Source: Sedimentibacter hydroxybenzoicus DSM 7310 (lineage in GTDB: Bacteria > Bacillota > Clostridia > Tissierellales > Sedimentibacteraceae). Taken from it: a stretch of 64,000 nucleotides of DNA. The notes below the pieces were generated by a model, which made no database searches, had not been told where the DNA came from, and worked only from the letters and a program-made list of their open reading frames with translations. The stretch spans positions 1-64,000 of the forward strand of contig NZ_JACBNQ010000008.1 of the NCBI RefSeq assembly GCF_013403245.1, read 5' to 3'. Shown piece after piece: positions 43,931 to 53,752 of the stretch; position 1 is the stretch's first letter; each line of letters starts with the position of its first letter. Both the position numbers and the translations under genes were made by a program.

Positions 43931-44221
43931 TTAGATTCCTTCGAAGAATTCTATTGTTTTGCTTTCTTGTGTTAAAGTAACTATAGCTTTTTTCCAGTCA
44001 GCTCTTTTACCCACATGTATGCCTTGTCTTTTTGTTTTGCCAAGCATATTCATTGTGTTTACACTTTCTACTTTAACTCCGAATATTTTTTCCACTGCAT
44101 TTTTAATTTCTGTCTTATTAGCCTTTTTATCTACAACAAAAGTGTATTTTTTTTCTGCCATTGCATCCATACTTGCTTCTGTTACTATAGGTTTTTTTAT
44201 GATATCGTGTGGATCGCGCAT
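43931..44221 (-). CDS. rplW: 50S ribosomal protein L23
   Basis: L23 is the docking site of trigger factor and SRP at the exit tunnel. The 96-residue protein starts [20 protein letters not shown]. It has [20 protein letters not shown] and [20 protein letters not shown]. Its ATG shares one base with the rplD stop codon (TAATG). Confidence 0.98.
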   Translation of the reverse strand: MRDPHDIIKKPIVTEASMDAMAEKKYTFVVDKKANKTEIKNAVEKIFGVKVESVNTMNMLGKTKRQGIHVGKRADWKKAIVTLTQESKTIEFFEGI

Positions 44222-44844
44222 TATGCGTACACCTCCTCCACTTTATTAACTGCTTCTTTTGTAATTAAGAAAGAATCACAGTTTAAAATGTCGTAAACAT
44301 TGATTGTGTTAACATATGCTGTCTTTACTCCCGGAATGTTTGCTGCTGCTCTAACTACAGTTTCATCTCTTTCAGGAATAACTATTAATGTCTTTTTGTT
44401 TGCTTTAAGATTTTGTAAAACCTTAACCATTTCTTTTGTTTTTGCTTGTTCAAGCGCTAAGCTGTCTATAACGATTATTTCTTGATCTTGAACTTTTGAA
44501 CTTAATGCTGATTTAAGTGCCAATCTTTTAACTTTTTTAGGAATTGAATAGCTGTAATCTCTCGGTTTTGGAGCAAATACAACTCCGCCGCCTTTCCATT
44601 GCGGTGATCTCGTACTACCTTGTCTCGCTCTGCCCGTTCCTTTTTGTCTCCAAGGTTTTCTTCCGCCGCCTCTTACATCAGCTCTTGTCTTTGCTGATTG
44701 AGTTCCTTGTCTTTGATTAGCCAAATAATTTTTTACAGCTTCATACATTACATGCGTATTTATTTCTACACCAAATACAGAATCATTTAATTCAACTTCT
44801 CCGACTTGGCTGCCTTTTATATCATAAAGAGCTACTTTTGGCAT
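44221..44844 (-). CDS. rplD: 50S ribosomal protein L4
   Basis: L4 narrows the exit tunnel and in some bacteria represses the S10 operon. The 207-residue protein starts [20 protein letters not shown]. Its extended loop has [20 protein letters not shown] and [20 protein letters not shown]. It is 23 bases behind rplC. Confidence 0.98.
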   Translation of the reverse strand: MPKVALYDIKGSQVGEVELNDSVFGVEINTHVMYEAVKNYLANQRQGTQSAKTRADVRGGGRKPWRQKGTGRARQGSTRSPQWKGGGVVFAPKPRDYSYSIPKKVKRLALKSALSSKVQDQEIIVIDSLALEQAKTKEMVKVLQNLKANKKTLIVIPERDETVVRAAANIPGVKTAYVNTINVYDILNCDSFLITKEAVNKVEEVYA

Positions 44845-44867
44845 CTTTAATCCTCCTTTCCGTGCAA

Positions 44868-45503
44868 TTATTTACTATAGTTTCTAACTGCTTCTCTTAT
44901 TTTTACTAAACCTTTTTTAGGTCCCGGTATCGCACCTTTTAAAAGTATTGCATTCTTGTCAGCGTCAACTCTTATTACTTCAAGGTTTAATACTGTTACT
45001 TTTTCATGACCCATATGTCCATGAGCTTTTGTACCTTTTACTACTCTTCCAACACCTGCGGAAGCTCCTAAAGAACCTCTTAATCTGTGGAATTTCGAAC
45101 CGTGGCTCATATCTCCGGTGTGGTGTCCATGTCTTTTAATTGATCCCTGGAATCCCTTACCTTTAGAAATTCCTACAACGTCTACTTTTTCACCAACTTG
45201 GAAAATATCAACGCCGATTTTTTGACCTACTTCATAGTCATCAATGTTTGTTACTTGGAATTCCCTCAAGAATCTTTTTGGTTCCACTTTTGATTTATCA
45301 AAATGACCTTTTTTAGGTTTATTAACATTCTTTAATTTGATGTCACCAAAACCAACCTGAATAGCATTATAGCCATCTTTTTCAATTGTCTTTTTTTGAA
45401 CCACAACCATATTGCCCGATTCAACAACTGTTACAGGAACAACATCTCCTTGTTCTGTAAACACCTGAGTCATTCCGACTTTTTTACCAAGAATTGCTTT
45501 CAT
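44868..45503 (-). CDS. rplC: 50S ribosomal protein L3
   Basis: L3 reaches the peptidyl-transferase centre with its loop. The 211-residue protein starts [20 protein letters not shown]. It has [20 protein letters not shown] and [20 protein letters not shown]. Eighty-seven bases separate it from rpsJ, with nothing clear in that gap beyond a ribosome binding site. Confidence 0.98.
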   Translation of the reverse strand: MKAILGKKVGMTQVFTEQGDVVPVTVVESGNMVVVQKKTIEKDGYNAIQVGFGDIKLKNVNKPKKGHFDKSKVEPKRFLREFQVTNIDDYEVGQKIGVDIFQVGEKVDVVGISKGKGFQGSIKRHGHHTGDMSHGSKFHRLRGSLGASAGVGRVVKGTKAHGHMGHEKVTVLNLEVIRVDADKNAILLKGAIPGPKKGLVKIREAVRNYSK

Positions 45504-45590
45504 CTTACACCTCCTATTTTCTTACAGCGGATTACCTTACGGCAATCATTCTAAGCAGAGTGTACTTAATATATTTCTCTCTACTTTTTC

Positions 45591-45902
45591 TTATAATTTG
45601 ATTTCAATATCTACGCCAGCAGGCAAATTCAATTTCATCAATGAATCTACAGTTTTTGGAGTAGGGTTTGTTATGTCTATCAATCTTTTATGAGTTCTTT
45701 GTTCAAACTGCTCTCTGGAATCTTTGTACTTGTGAACTGCTCTAAGTATTGTTATGATTTGTTTTTCTGTCGGCAGCGGGATAGGACCTGCTACGGTAGC
45801 ACCTGTACTTTTAGCTGTTTCCACGATTTTTTGTGCAGATTGATCAATTAATTGATGATCATAAGCTTTTAACCTAATTCTTATTTTCTGTGTGTTTGCC
45901 AT
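45591..45902 (-). CDS. rpsJ: 30S ribosomal protein S10
   Basis: S10 lies in the 30S head and also joins the NusB antitermination complex. The 103-residue protein starts [20 protein letters not shown]. It has [20 protein letters not shown] and the end [16 protein letters not shown]. Nine more codons are open upstream, but the ATG used has AAGGAGG seven bases away. It heads the S10-spc-alpha superoperon of this window and has its own promoter and leader. Confidence 0.98.
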   Translation of the reverse strand: MANTQKIRIRLKAYDHQLIDQSAQKIVETAKSTGATVAGPIPLPTEKQIITILRAVHKYKDSREQFEQRTHKRLIDITNPTPKTVDSLMKLNLPAGVDIEIKL

Positions 45903-46097
45903 TTTTTTACCTCCTTCTTCGTATGTCATCCATACAACTCGGGATTGCGTCGATAAACCCTGCCGGGTGTATCCTGATTTTTTTTAAATCGCAATACCGG
46001 TCGCCCTGTTTTATAACAGGACATACTCTGCAAAAATTACCTGATTTCATTGTAAAATCAGCAACCTTTCACGTCATCGCATGTGGCAAGCTTTATA
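45903..46097 (-). promoter_or_regulatory. S10 operon leader with hairpins
   Basis: About 190 nt separate the promoter from rpsJ. On this strand three hairpins are visible: CTGATTT/AAATCAG (46041-46061), CCTGTT/AACAGG (46005-46020) and an A/T-rich GATTT/AAATC (45976-45990). Autoregulation by a ribosomal protein (such as L4) is plausible from other bacteria but is not shown. I do not recognise the fold. Confidence 0.45.
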
Positions 46098-46126
46098 ATG
46101 ATATAACAATTAACCGCATAAATCAA
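46098..46126 (-). promoter_or_regulatory. S10 operon promoter
   Basis: On the minus strand TTGATT (46121-46126) and TATCAT (46098-46103) are 17 bp apart. Confidence 0.55.
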
Positions 46127-46194
46127 GCACTATTTTTATTTTTTTTGATTTGTTACGAAAAATTAACATTTATCTTAATTCTGGTAACTGCAAG

Positions 46195-46244
46195 GGGGAC
46201 AGTCAGCACTGTCGTTGAAAGAATACGACAGTGTGACAGTCCCC
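46195..46244 (+). repeat. Family 2 hairpin repeat, copy J
   Basis: GGGGACAGTCA...TGACAGTCCCC with an A/A mismatch at the seventh pair, then CACTGTCG/CGACAGTG and an 11-nt loop, with one bulged base. It lies just after the stop codon of the PAS/AAA/Fis gene. Confidence 0.75.
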
Positions 46245-46275
46245 ATCGAGGTACATAAAACTCTTATAAAATTGT

Positions 46276-47679
46276 TTATTCAAGTCTCTTATCAACCTTT
46301 ATTCCAAGCTTTTTCATCTTATAATATAATGTCTGCCTTGGAATATCCAACCTTTCTGATGTTTTCGATACATTGTAGTCATTTTGTCTTAATGATTTGC
46401 TTATTATTTTACGTTCATATTCATTCATTATTTCATTAAGAGGTTCATTAATAATTATTGTGTTTTTCTCTTCTACTATGTTTTTCTGAATATCATCTGC
46501 GGCTTTATAATTTATATCAACATATTTCGGCAAATCTTCTATTGCTATAACGTCCTTCTCAATCATATTTACGGCATGTTCAATGGAATGCCTCAACTCT
46601 CTTATATTTCCGGGCCAATTATAGCTGTGGAAAAATTCAATGACTTCTTTAGTAAAGCCCTTTACATTTTTATTTAACTCCCTGTTGAATTCATTTAAGA
46701 AATAATATGCAAGCACTTCCAAATCCTCACTTCTCTCTTTGAGAGGCAAAAGTCTGAAATTTATGACATTTAGCCTATAAAATAAATCACTTCTCAGCTT
46801 GCCTTCTTCTATAGCTTTGTAGGGATTCTGATTCAGTGCGGTTATGATTCTCACATCCACAAATCGTGTTTTATTTTCACCTACTCTTCTTATCTGCCCT
46901 TCCTGAAGCACTCTCAAAAGCTTTGCCTGAAGCATTATATCCATTGAATTTATTTCGTCCAGAAACAGAGTTCCTCCGTCCGCCGCCTCTATAAGTCCCT
47001 TGGAATCTTTAGCACCAGTAAAGCTTCCCAATGCGGTACCAAACAGCATGCTTTCCAGCAGGGTTCCGGGAATAGCCGCGCAGTTTTGCGCTATAAACGG
47101 ATTGTCGCATCTTTGGCTTGAATTATGAATGCTTTGTACGATTAACTCTTTTCCTGTACCTGTTTCTCCGTAAACCAACACGGGTGATCTGCTATCTGCT
47201 ATTTTTTTTATCTTTAGCTTGATATCCTTTACAAACTGGCCTACTCCCACAATATCGTCGATTGTATAGTGAGCTTTGTCTATTATATTACCTTTCTGTT
47301 TTTTATATTTATTTTGATTAATATTTTTATATTGGTCAACATCTGAAAATATTTCAATTGCTCCTACAATTTCTCCGTTTTCATAAATTGGCACCGTATT
47401 TGATAAAATAGTTACAAGTTTTCTCTGATAGTTATAATAATTCTGAACATAGTTCTTTATGACTTCACCGGTGGTTAATGCTCTTATTATTGTACTTGTC
47501 TCCTCCGTAAGCTTTGGGAATATCTCAAGCATATGCTTTCCTATGGCGTTCTCCACATTGAGCCCCGCTAAATCATTTGCCGACTGATTATAAAAAATGA
47601 CAATACCTTCCTTATTTACAATAAATAATCCGCTGGAAATATTTTCAGATATTAGCTTTAAAATATTTTTGTAGTCCAT
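46276..47679 (-). CDS. PAS-AAA-Fis sigma-54-type transcription activator
   Basis: This is an enhancer-binding protein. In the 467-residue product, residues about 1-120 form a PAS domain. The AAA+ domain has Walker A GETGTGKE (171-178), the sigma-54 loop GSFTGA (218-223; most have GAFTGA) and Walker B GGTLFLDE. The C-terminal Fis-type helix-turn-helix is NVSKTSERLDIPRQTLYYKM. It lies 3' of the symporter gene on the same strand and probably controls it or amino-acid use. No sigma-54 promoter could be found before the symporter. It is flanked by two family 2 repeats. Confidence 0.93.
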   Translation of the reverse strand: MDYKNILKLISENISSGLFIVNKEGIVIFYNQSANDLAGLNVENAIGKHMLEIFPKLTEETSTIIRALTTGEVIKNYVQNYYNYQRKLVTILSNTVPIYENGEIVGAIEIFSDVDQYKNINQNKYKKQKGNIIDKAHYTIDDIVGVGQFVKDIKLKIKKIADSRSPVLVYGETGTGKELIVQSIHNSSQRCDNPFIAQNCAAIPGTLLESMLFGTALGSFTGAKDSKGLIEAADGGTLFLDEINSMDIMLQAKLLRVLQEGQIRRVGENKTRFVDVRIITALNQNPYKAIEEGKLRSDLFYRLNVINFRLLPLKERSEDLEVLAYYFLNEFNRELNKNVKGFTKEVIEFFHSYNWPGNIRELRHSIEHAVNMIEKDVIAIEDLPKYVDINYKAADDIQKNIVEEKNTIIINEPLNEIMNEYERKIISKSLRQNDYNVSKTSERLDIPRQTLYYKMKKLGIKVDKRLE

Positions 47680-47775
47680 TTAATCACCTGCTGTTAATTT
47701 TTTTTACACATGTATATATTATATCACACATATATAAATTAATGTAATTTTTTATAAGCAAACGACCACAAAATT

Positions 47776-47825
47776 GGGGACAGTCCGCAGTGTCGCTAAA
47801 AACGTGCGACACCGGGACAGTCCCC
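47776..47825 (+). repeat. Family 2 hairpin repeat, copy K
   Basis: GGGGACAGTCC pairs with GGACAGTCCCC, again with A/A at the seventh pair. The inner stem TGTCGC/GCGACA closes the loop TAAAAACGT. It lies between the activator gene and the symporter gene. Paired bases differ from copy J (TCA/TGA versus TCC/GGA), which suggests kept structure. Confidence 0.75.
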
Positions 47826-47838
47826 GTGTATAAGTTAA

Positions 47839-49314
47839 TTATTTAGCCTCTATTCTTTTAGCATTGATTTCTTTCCAAAGTTCCACATCAACACCTTTCC
47901 AAGAAAGTTTATCAGGATCATAGTAAGGATCTCTACCGGCTTTCATCTGCTCAACATAGTCTTTGTACAAAGCAATACATTTTGGAAATAATAAGATAAC
48001 GATTAGCATATTGACCCATGTAGTTGTACCCAGAGCAAGGTCTGAAAGATTCCAAGCTGTACCGGATTCAATAATACCCCAGCAGAATACCAGAACAGGC
48101 ATTCCAAATTGCATAGTCCTTGTTATAGCTTTACGAATTTTTTGTTGTTCAGGTTTTTGGAATAAGTACAAAGCTGCTGTTTCTGCCTCATAGTAGTAGC
48201 TGATTAAGCATGTAAAAGAGAATAATAACAGCATAACTGCAACGAATATGTTTCCAAATCCACCTAAGACTGTACTAACTGCAGCCTGTACATATACAAC
48301 ACCACCTGTAACATCTGCAGCTATTCCGCTACCATGATATCCACCGGCTGTATTGAATGTGTCAGTTAAAAGAATTAAAAGACCTGAAGCTGTACACACG
48401 ATAACTGTATCTAGCCATACACCCGCAGCATTTGATAACCCTTGTTTAACAGGATGGCTGGTTTCAGCGGCAGCAGCTGTCGGTGTAGACTCACCCATAC
48501 CTGACGCGGATGAGAACGTACCTCTCTTAACCCCTTGCTGAATAGCTGTGCCGATAGCAGCACCAAATACAGCGTTTAATCCAAATGCTGAAGTAACAAC
48601 GTCAGCAATCAATGCAGGGATCTTTGTGATATTTACAGCTACAACTATAAAAGTAACCACCATGTAAACAACTGTCATAAACGGAACAACCATGGAAGCT
48701 ACGGAGCTGATACGTTTGATACCGCCAAATACTGTTACAAACAGTAATATTGCAATAACAGCAGAAGTAACTGCCATCGGAACACCTGTAGCTTCACGGA
48801 ATGCATCAGAAATTGTATACGTAGCAGCCGCCGGCATAAATACAGCACAAGCCACACCCAAAACTATAGCCATAAATGTGCCGTATGCTTTCCATCCCAA
48901 ACCGCGCTCTGCACAATAAGCACCGCCACCACGATATGCACCGTCAACACGGACTTTGTAGAGCTGACCTAGTGTACACTCAGCAAAGCAAACTGCGGAG
49001 TTAGTCATACCTATAAGTATCATCCAAAACATTGCACCCGGCCCCCCCATATAAATAGCAACGGCAACGCCTGCTATATTACCTGTACCTACACGCATAG
49101 CCATTGTAGTACAGAAGGACGCGAAGGAAGAAATACCTGATTCAGAATCACCTTTTTCTATAATACGGCTCCACATATCCCTGAAACGGACAAATTGGAA
49201 AAAGCCTAGCCTTACTGTAAAGTAAATACCGGCACCACCGATAAGTACAAGCATACCGACACCCCAGATATAACCATTTGCCCAATCAACAAAATTATTT
49301 AAAAAATCCGCCAT
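47839..49314 (-). CDS. Sodium:alanine/glycine symporter, AGCS family
   Basis: This is an inner-membrane sodium-coupled amino-acid carrier. The 491-residue protein has about eleven membrane segments. Family blocks are IYFTVRLGFFQFVRFRDMW, MRVGTGNIAGVAVAIYMGGP and SSASGMGESTPTAAAAETSH, followed by HPVKQGLSNAAGVWLDT. The substrate is probably alanine or glycine by family. AAGGAG lies before the ATG. It lies between tuf and rpsJ, not a usual place. Confidence 0.93.
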   Translation of the reverse strand: MADFLNNFVDWANGYIWGVGMLVLIGGAGIYFTVRLGFFQFVRFRDMWSRIIEKGDSESGISSFASFCTTMAMRVGTGNIAGVAVAIYMGGPGAMFWMILIGMTNSAVCFAECTLGQLYKVRVDGAYRGGGAYCAERGLGWKAYGTFMAIVLGVACAVFMPAAATYTISDAFREATGVPMAVTSAVIAILLFVTVFGGIKRISSVASMVVPFMTVVYMVVTFIVVAVNITKIPALIADVVTSAFGLNAVFGAAIGTAIQQGVKRGTFSSASGMGESTPTAAAAETSHPVKQGLSNAAGVWLDTVIVCTASGLLILLTDTFNTAGGYHGSGIAADVTGGVVYVQAAVSTVLGGFGNIFVAVMLLLFSFTCLISYYYEAETAALYLFQKPEQQKIRKAITRTMQFGMPVLVFCWGIIESGTAWNLSDLALGTTTWVNMLIVILLFPKCIALYKDYVEQMKAGRDPYYDPDKLSWKGVDVELWKEINAKRIEAK

Positions 49315-49463
49315 AATTTTTCTCCTTAATTGATATTATAATTTCTTATTGCAATACATGATTTTATTTTGTATTACCACCCCCCTTTCTTTTCAACCAT
49401 AAGTTTCCTCATAAAAAGCAGTTGATAATGTTTTCACAAGTAATATACATCCATACTACCTTA

Positions 49464-49494
49464 CCTATAATGCCTGTCATTAAAAGGTTGTCAA
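49464..49494 (-). promoter_or_regulatory. Possible promoter of the symporter gene
   Basis: On the minus strand TTGACA (49489-49494) is perfect; the -10 is unclear, with TATAGG (49464-49469) at 19 bp or CATTAT at 16 bp. No sigma-54 GG-N10-GC box is seen downstream of it. Confidence 0.3.
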
Positions 49495-49500
49495 TTAATA

Positions 49501-49566
49501 TTCTTATATAAAATTTATGTTCTTATATAAAATTCATGTGTATCAAATTAACAAATCTGATACACA
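49501..49566. repeat. Tandem repeat and dyad upstream of the symporter gene
   Basis: TTCTTATATAAAATTTATG is repeated in tandem with one change (49501-49538, 19-bp period). It runs into TGTGTATCA (49537-49545), repeated inverted as TGATACACA (49558-49566). These may be binding sites of the neighbouring activator, as they lie about 190-250 bases from the symporter start. Confidence 0.5.
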
Positions 49567-49635
49567 CAGTTAAATTAATAATTTAAAATATAACCATTGC
49601 AACTACTATGCCAACTCTTTTTTCTTTCAAATAAA

Positions 49636-49714
49636 AAAGGATAGTCCCCTGACGCACCGAATCAGGTGCTGTTCCGGTGCAAATTCCTTTTGAGGCAATG
49701 TGGACTGTCCCTTT
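49636..49714. repeat. Family 2-like hairpin repeat, copy L (degenerate)
   Basis: Outer arms AAAGGATAGTCC and GGACTGTCCCTTT pair with one bulge and one mismatch. Inside, GCACCG (49654-49659) and CGGTGC (49675-49680) pair, and CCTGA/TCAGG offers an alternative. It lies between tuf and the symporter gene. The gap 49315-49824 holds this, the tandem repeat, a possible promoter and the tuf terminator. Confidence 0.55.
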
Positions 49715-49778
49715 AATGTACAAAAAATCATAATATATTGCGTATAATTATCTTTCATGTGTACAAAAATCTATACAT

Positions 49779-49810
49779 AAAAAATAGCCTTCTTACGAAA
49801 ACTATTTTTT
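49779..49810 (-). terminator. Terminator after tuf
   Basis: AAAAAATAG and CTATTTTTT form a 9-bp stem with a 14-nt loop 14 bases after the tuf stop codon. On the minus strand the 3' arm itself ends in T residues. Confidence 0.6.
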
Positions 49811-49824
49811 TATATCAAACTAAA

Positions 49825-51018
49825 TTATTTGATTATGCTAGTAACAACGCCTGATCCAACTGTTCTTCCGCCTTCTCTGATAGCGAATCTTAATCCTTCT
49901 TCGATAGCGATTGGGTGGATTAACTCAACTATAAATCTTGAGTTGTCTCCAGGCATACACATTTCTATTCCTTCTTCTAAGTCTATTTGTCCTGTGATAT
50001 CTGTTGTTCTGAAATAAAATTGTGGTCTGTATCCGTTAAAGAATGGTGTATGTCTTCCACCTTCTTCTTTTGTTAATACGTATACTTCTGCATTGAATTT
50101 TGTATGTGGTGTTATTGATCCCGGTTTTGCCAGTACTTGACCTCTTTGGATGTCTGTTCTTTGTACTCCTCTAAGAAGTGCTCCTATGTTGTCTCCTGCT
50201 TGTGCCTGATCAAGTAATTTCTTGAACATTTCTACACCTGTACACACTGTTTCTGTCGGTTCGTCGTTTAATCCTACTATTTGAACTTTATCCTGAACCT
50301 TCAATATTCCTCTTTCTACTCTGCCTGTTGCTACTGTTCCTCTTCCTGTGATTGAGAACACGTCTTCTACCGGCATTAAGAATGGTTTGTCAACGTCTCT
50401 TTCCGGTGTTGGCACCCATGCGTCAACTTCTTCCATTAACTTAACTATTTTATCTCCCCATGGTCCGTCCGGATCTTCTAATGCTTTTAATGCTGATCCC
50501 ACTATGATTGGTGTGTTGTCTCCGTCAAATTCATATTCTGATAACAGCTCTCTTACTTCCATTTCAACTAATTCTATTAGCTCAGGATCGTCTACCATAT
50601 CTTCTTTGTTTAAGAATACTACCAGTTTAGGAACTCCTACCTGTCTTGATAACAGTATATGCTCTCTTGTTTGTGGCATCGGACCATCTGCTGCTGATAC
50701 AACAAGGATTCCTCCGTCCATCTGTGCTGCTCCTGTTATCATGTTCTTTACATAGTCAGCATGACCCGGGCAGTCAACGTGCGCGTAGTGTCTGTTTGCT
50801 GTTTCATACTCTACGTGTGATGTTGATATTGTGATTCCTCTTTCTCTTTCTTCCGGAGCTTTATCTATATTGTCATAGCTTACAAATTCTCCGGTTCCGA
50901 ATCTCTTATTCAATGTCATTGTGATTGCTGCTGTTAATGTTGTCTTTCCATGGTCTACGTGGCCTATGGTTCCAATATTTACGTGTGGCTTATTTCTTTC
51001 AAATTTTGCTTTTGCCAT
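49825..51018 (-). CDS. tuf: Elongation factor Tu
   Basis: EF-Tu brings aminoacyl-tRNA to the ribosome with GTP. The 397-residue protein has G1 GHVDHGKT, switch RGITI, G3 DCPGHADY and G4 NKED, where NKCD is more usual. The tRNA-binding H84-type histidine is in the [10 protein letters not shown] region. The start has AAAGGAGG-like sequence. It is 20 bases behind fusA and ends the str operon. Confidence 0.98.
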   Translation of the reverse strand: MAKAKFERNKPHVNIGTIGHVDHGKTTLTAAITMTLNKRFGTGEFVSYDNIDKAPEERERGITISTSHVEYETANRHYAHVDCPGHADYVKNMITGAAQMDGGILVVSAADGPMPQTREHILLSRQVGVPKLVVFLNKEDMVDDPELIELVEMEVRELLSEYEFDGDNTPIIVGSALKALEDPDGPWGDKIVKLMEEVDAWVPTPERDVDKPFLMPVEDVFSITGRGTVATGRVERGILKVQDKVQIVGLNDEPTETVCTGVEMFKKLLDQAQAGDNIGALLRGVQRTDIQRGQVLAKPGSITPHTKFNAEVYVLTKEEGGRHTPFFNGYRPQFYFRTTDITGQIDLEEGIEMCMPGDNSRFIVELIHPIAIEEGLRFAIREGGRTVGSGVVTSIIK

Positions 51019-51038
51019 TTCTTTATCCTCCTATAGGT

Positions 51039-53102
51039 TTATTTATTTATTATTTTTTCAGCGACGCTGTTCGGAACTCTCTCATAGTGGTGGAATTCCA
51101 TTGAGTAACTTGCTCTACCCTGAGTCATAGATCTTAAAGTAGTTGCATAACCAAACATTTCTGACAACGGAACAAAGGCATCTACTACCTTAAGTCCACT
51201 TCTGTCTGAGAATCCTTCGATTCTGCCTCTTCTTGAATTAGCATCTCCCATAACGTCCCCTAAGTATTCTTCAGGAGTAGTCATTTCAACTTTCATGTAT
51301 GGTTCTAACAATACCGGAGTTGCTTTTTTCATTGCCTCCTTAAACGCCATAGAGCCGGCAATCTTAAATGCCATTTCACTGGAGTCTACTTCGTGATATG
51401 AACCATCATACAATGTTACTTTAAAATCAATAACAGGGAATCCTGCAAGTACACCATTTTCAGATGCGCCCTTAACTCCGGCTTCAACTGCCGGTATATA
51501 TTCTCTCGGAATAACTCCGCCTGTAATTGCATTGACAAAAGTAAAGCCTTCACCAGGTTCTTGAGGTTCCATGGTAATTTTAACGTGACCATATTGACCT
51601 TTACCGCCTGATTGTCTTGCATACTTCATATCAACATCTGCGTTACCTGTAACTGTTTCTTTGTAAGAAACCTGTGGCTTACCTACATTTGCTTCAACCT
51701 TGAATTCTCTTAATAATCTGTCTACGATTATTTCCAAATGAAGCTCGCCCATACCTGCAATAATTGTCTGTCCCGTATCAGGATTTGTATATGTCTTGAA
51801 TGTTGGATCTTCTTCAGCAAGTTTCTGAAGACCGATACCCATTTTTTCTTGACCTGCTTTAGTTTTAGGTTCGATTGCTACTTCTATAACCGGTTCAGGG
51901 AAATCCATTGATTCCAATACTATCGGATGATCCGGATCACACAAAGTGTCCCCTGTTGTAGTCAATTTCAAACCTACTGCTGCTTCTATGTCTCCTGAAT
52001 AAGATGTCTTAATTTCTTCTCTTTTGTTTGCATGCATCTGAAGAATACGACCGATTCTTTCTCTCTTGTTTTTAGTAGAATTTAATACATAGCTTCCCGA
52101 TTCAAGCGTTCCGCCATAAATTCTGAAGAAAGTAAGTTTTCCGACAAATGGGTCAGTAGCTATTTTGAATGCTAAAGCTGCTAAAGGATCTTCATCCTTA
52201 ATTCCTACAGGTATTTCCTCTTTTGTATCAGGGTCAAAACCTTTCATTTGTGGTACATCACTCGGACTTGGCAGGTAGTCAACTACTGCATCCAACATCA
52301 ATCTAACACCTTTATGTTTATATGAAGTACCGCAAATTACAGGAATTATCTTAACATTAGTAGTTGCGATTCTGATAGCTTTTTTGATTTCTTCAACGGT
52401 AATTTCTTCACCGTTCAAGTATTTTTCCATCAATGTTTCATCAGTATCTGCAATAGCTTCAATTAATTTTTCTCTGTATTCATTTGCTTGATCTAAATAT
52501 TCTTCTGGTATCTCAGTAATAGTAATGTCTGTTCCTTCATCGTTTCCATAGTTTATAGTTTTCATTTCAACTAAATCTATTATTGCTCTGAAGTTTTCTT
52601 CAACACCAATCGGCAACTGAATTGCAACAGCATTAGCTTTTAATCTGTCAATAATTGTGCCTAATGAGTAGAAGAAATTTGCACCTAATTTATCCATTTT
52701 GTTTATAAAACAAATTCTTGGTACATGATATTTGTCTGCCTGTCTCCAAACAGTTTCTGACTGAGGCTCAACCCCCATTTTAGCATCAAATACTGTTACT
52801 GCTCCATCAAGTACTCTCAACGATCTTTCAACTTCAACTGTAAAGTCTACGTGACCCGGTGTATCTATAATGTTAATTCTTACATCTTTCCAATGACAAG
52901 TAGTAGCAGCTGAAGTTATTGTAATTCCTCTTTCCTGCTCTTGCTCCATCCAGTCCATCTGAGCTGCACCTTCATGAGTTTCGCCTACTTTATGAATTTT
53001 CCCGGTATAGAACAGGATTCTTTCGGTAGTTGTTGTTTTTCCCGCATCAATATGCGCCATAATACCGATATTTCTTGTATTCTCTAAAGAATATTCTCTC
53101 AT
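51039..53102 (-). CDS. fusA: Elongation factor G
   Basis: EF-G moves tRNA and mRNA through the ribosome using GTP. The 687-residue protein has G1 [15 protein letters not shown], switch [13 protein letters not shown]3 DTPGHVDFT and G4 [10 protein letters not shown]. Domain IV has [13 protein letters not shown] and [13 protein letters not shown]. The end carries the EF-G C-terminal fold ([20 protein letters not shown]). It is 40 bases behind rpsG. Confidence 0.98.
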   Translation of the reverse strand: MREYSLENTRNIGIMAHIDAGKTTTTERILFYTGKIHKVGETHEGAAQMDWMEQEQERGITITSAATTCHWKDVRINIIDTPGHVDFTVEVERSLRVLDGAVTVFDAKMGVEPQSETVWRQADKYHVPRICFINKMDKLGANFFYSLGTIIDRLKANAVAIQLPIGVEENFRAIIDLVEMKTINYGNDEGTDITITEIPEEYLDQANEYREKLIEAIADTDETLMEKYLNGEEITVEEIKKAIRIATTNVKIIPVICGTSYKHKGVRLMLDAVVDYLPSPSDVPQMKGFDPDTKEEIPVGIKDEDPLAALAFKIATDPFVGKLTFFRIYGGTLESGSYVLNSTKNKRERIGRILQMHANKREEIKTSYSGDIEAAVGLKLTTTGDTLCDPDHPIVLESMDFPEPVIEVAIEPKTKAGQEKMGIGLQKLAEEDPTFKTYTNPDTGQTIIAGMGELHLEIIVDRLLREFKVEANVGKPQVSYKETVTGNADVDMKYARQSGGKGQYGHVKITMEPQEPGEGFTFVNAITGGVIPREYIPAVEAGVKGASENGVLAGFPVIDFKVTLYDGSYHEVDSSEMAFKIAGSMAFKEAMKKATPVLLEPYMKVEMTTPEEYLGDVMGDANSRRGRIEGFSDRSGLKVVDAFVPLSEMFGYATTLRSMTQGRASYSMEFHHYERVPNSVAEKIINK

Positions 53103-53142
53103 TATTTCCCTCCTTCACGCTGCGAATAAACTACTTAGATTA

Positions 53143-53613
53143 TTACCATCTAAAGTGTGCAAATGCTTTATTAGCCTCTGCCATTTTATGTGTATCTTCT
53201 CTTTTCTTAACGCTTGCTCCTACGTTGTTGGCTGCATCCATTAACTCTTTTGCAAGCCTTTCACGCATAGTTTTTTCTCCTCTTTTACGAGAATAACTTA
53301 CAAGCCATCGTAGTCCCAAAGTCTGTCTTCTCTCTGGTCTGACTTCGATAGGAACCTGATAGGTTGCACCACCGACTCTTCTTGCTTTAACTTCAAGTAC
53401 CGGCATGATATTGTTCATTGCTTTAGTGAATACCTCAATCGGTTCTTCACCTGTTTTATCTCTTATGATGTCAAATGCTTCATAAACAATTTTTTGAGCA
53501 ACACCTTTTTTACCGTCATACATAAGTTGATTAATCAATTTGGAAACTACCTTATCTTTGTAGATAGGATCTTCCATTACTTGTCTTTTAGGTATGTGAC
53601 CTTTTCTTGGCAC
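53143..53613 (-). CDS. rpsG: 30S ribosomal protein S7
   Basis: S7 starts assembly of the 30S head and lies at the E site. The protein of 156 residues starts [20 protein letters not shown] (GTG start) with AAGGAGGG seven bases upstream. A longer open reading exists but is not used by any homologue. [20 protein letters not shown] and [20 protein letters not shown] are the family core. The 139-base gap to rpsL holds AACATGCATGTT, a perfect palindrome, and little else. Confidence 0.98.
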   Translation of the reverse strand: MPRKGHIPKRQVMEDPIYKDKVVSKLINQLMYDGKKGVAQKIVYEAFDIIRDKTGEEPIEVFTKAMNNIMPVLEVKARRVGGATYQVPIEVRPERRQTLGLRWLVSYSRKRGEKTMRERLAKELMDAANNVGASVKKREDTHKMAEANKAFAHFRW

Positions 53614-53752
53614 TTTACTTCCCTCCTTAATATAATTTAATTCACAGGTACTCGACAATAATTTAATGCCGTCGTGCACAACATGCATGTTATATATATT
53701 ATGGCGCATTGTATGCATCATAACCTAAGCATAGTGTGCCGGAATCATCTTA

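Noticed and set aside
49315-49490. Search for a sigma-54 promoter (GG-N10-GC) before the symporter gene.
   Set aside because: TTGCA occurs near 49350 on the minus strand, but no GG pair lies at the required distance upstream.
50348-50755. A 135-codon open frame antisense to tuf.
   Set aside because: Its serine-rich composition is that of a shadow of the conserved tuf codons; no start signal is seen.
53680-53691. AACATGCATGTT palindrome in the rpsL-rpsG gap, as an operator.
   Set aside because: It is a single short palindrome inside an operon with no promoter hexamers near it.
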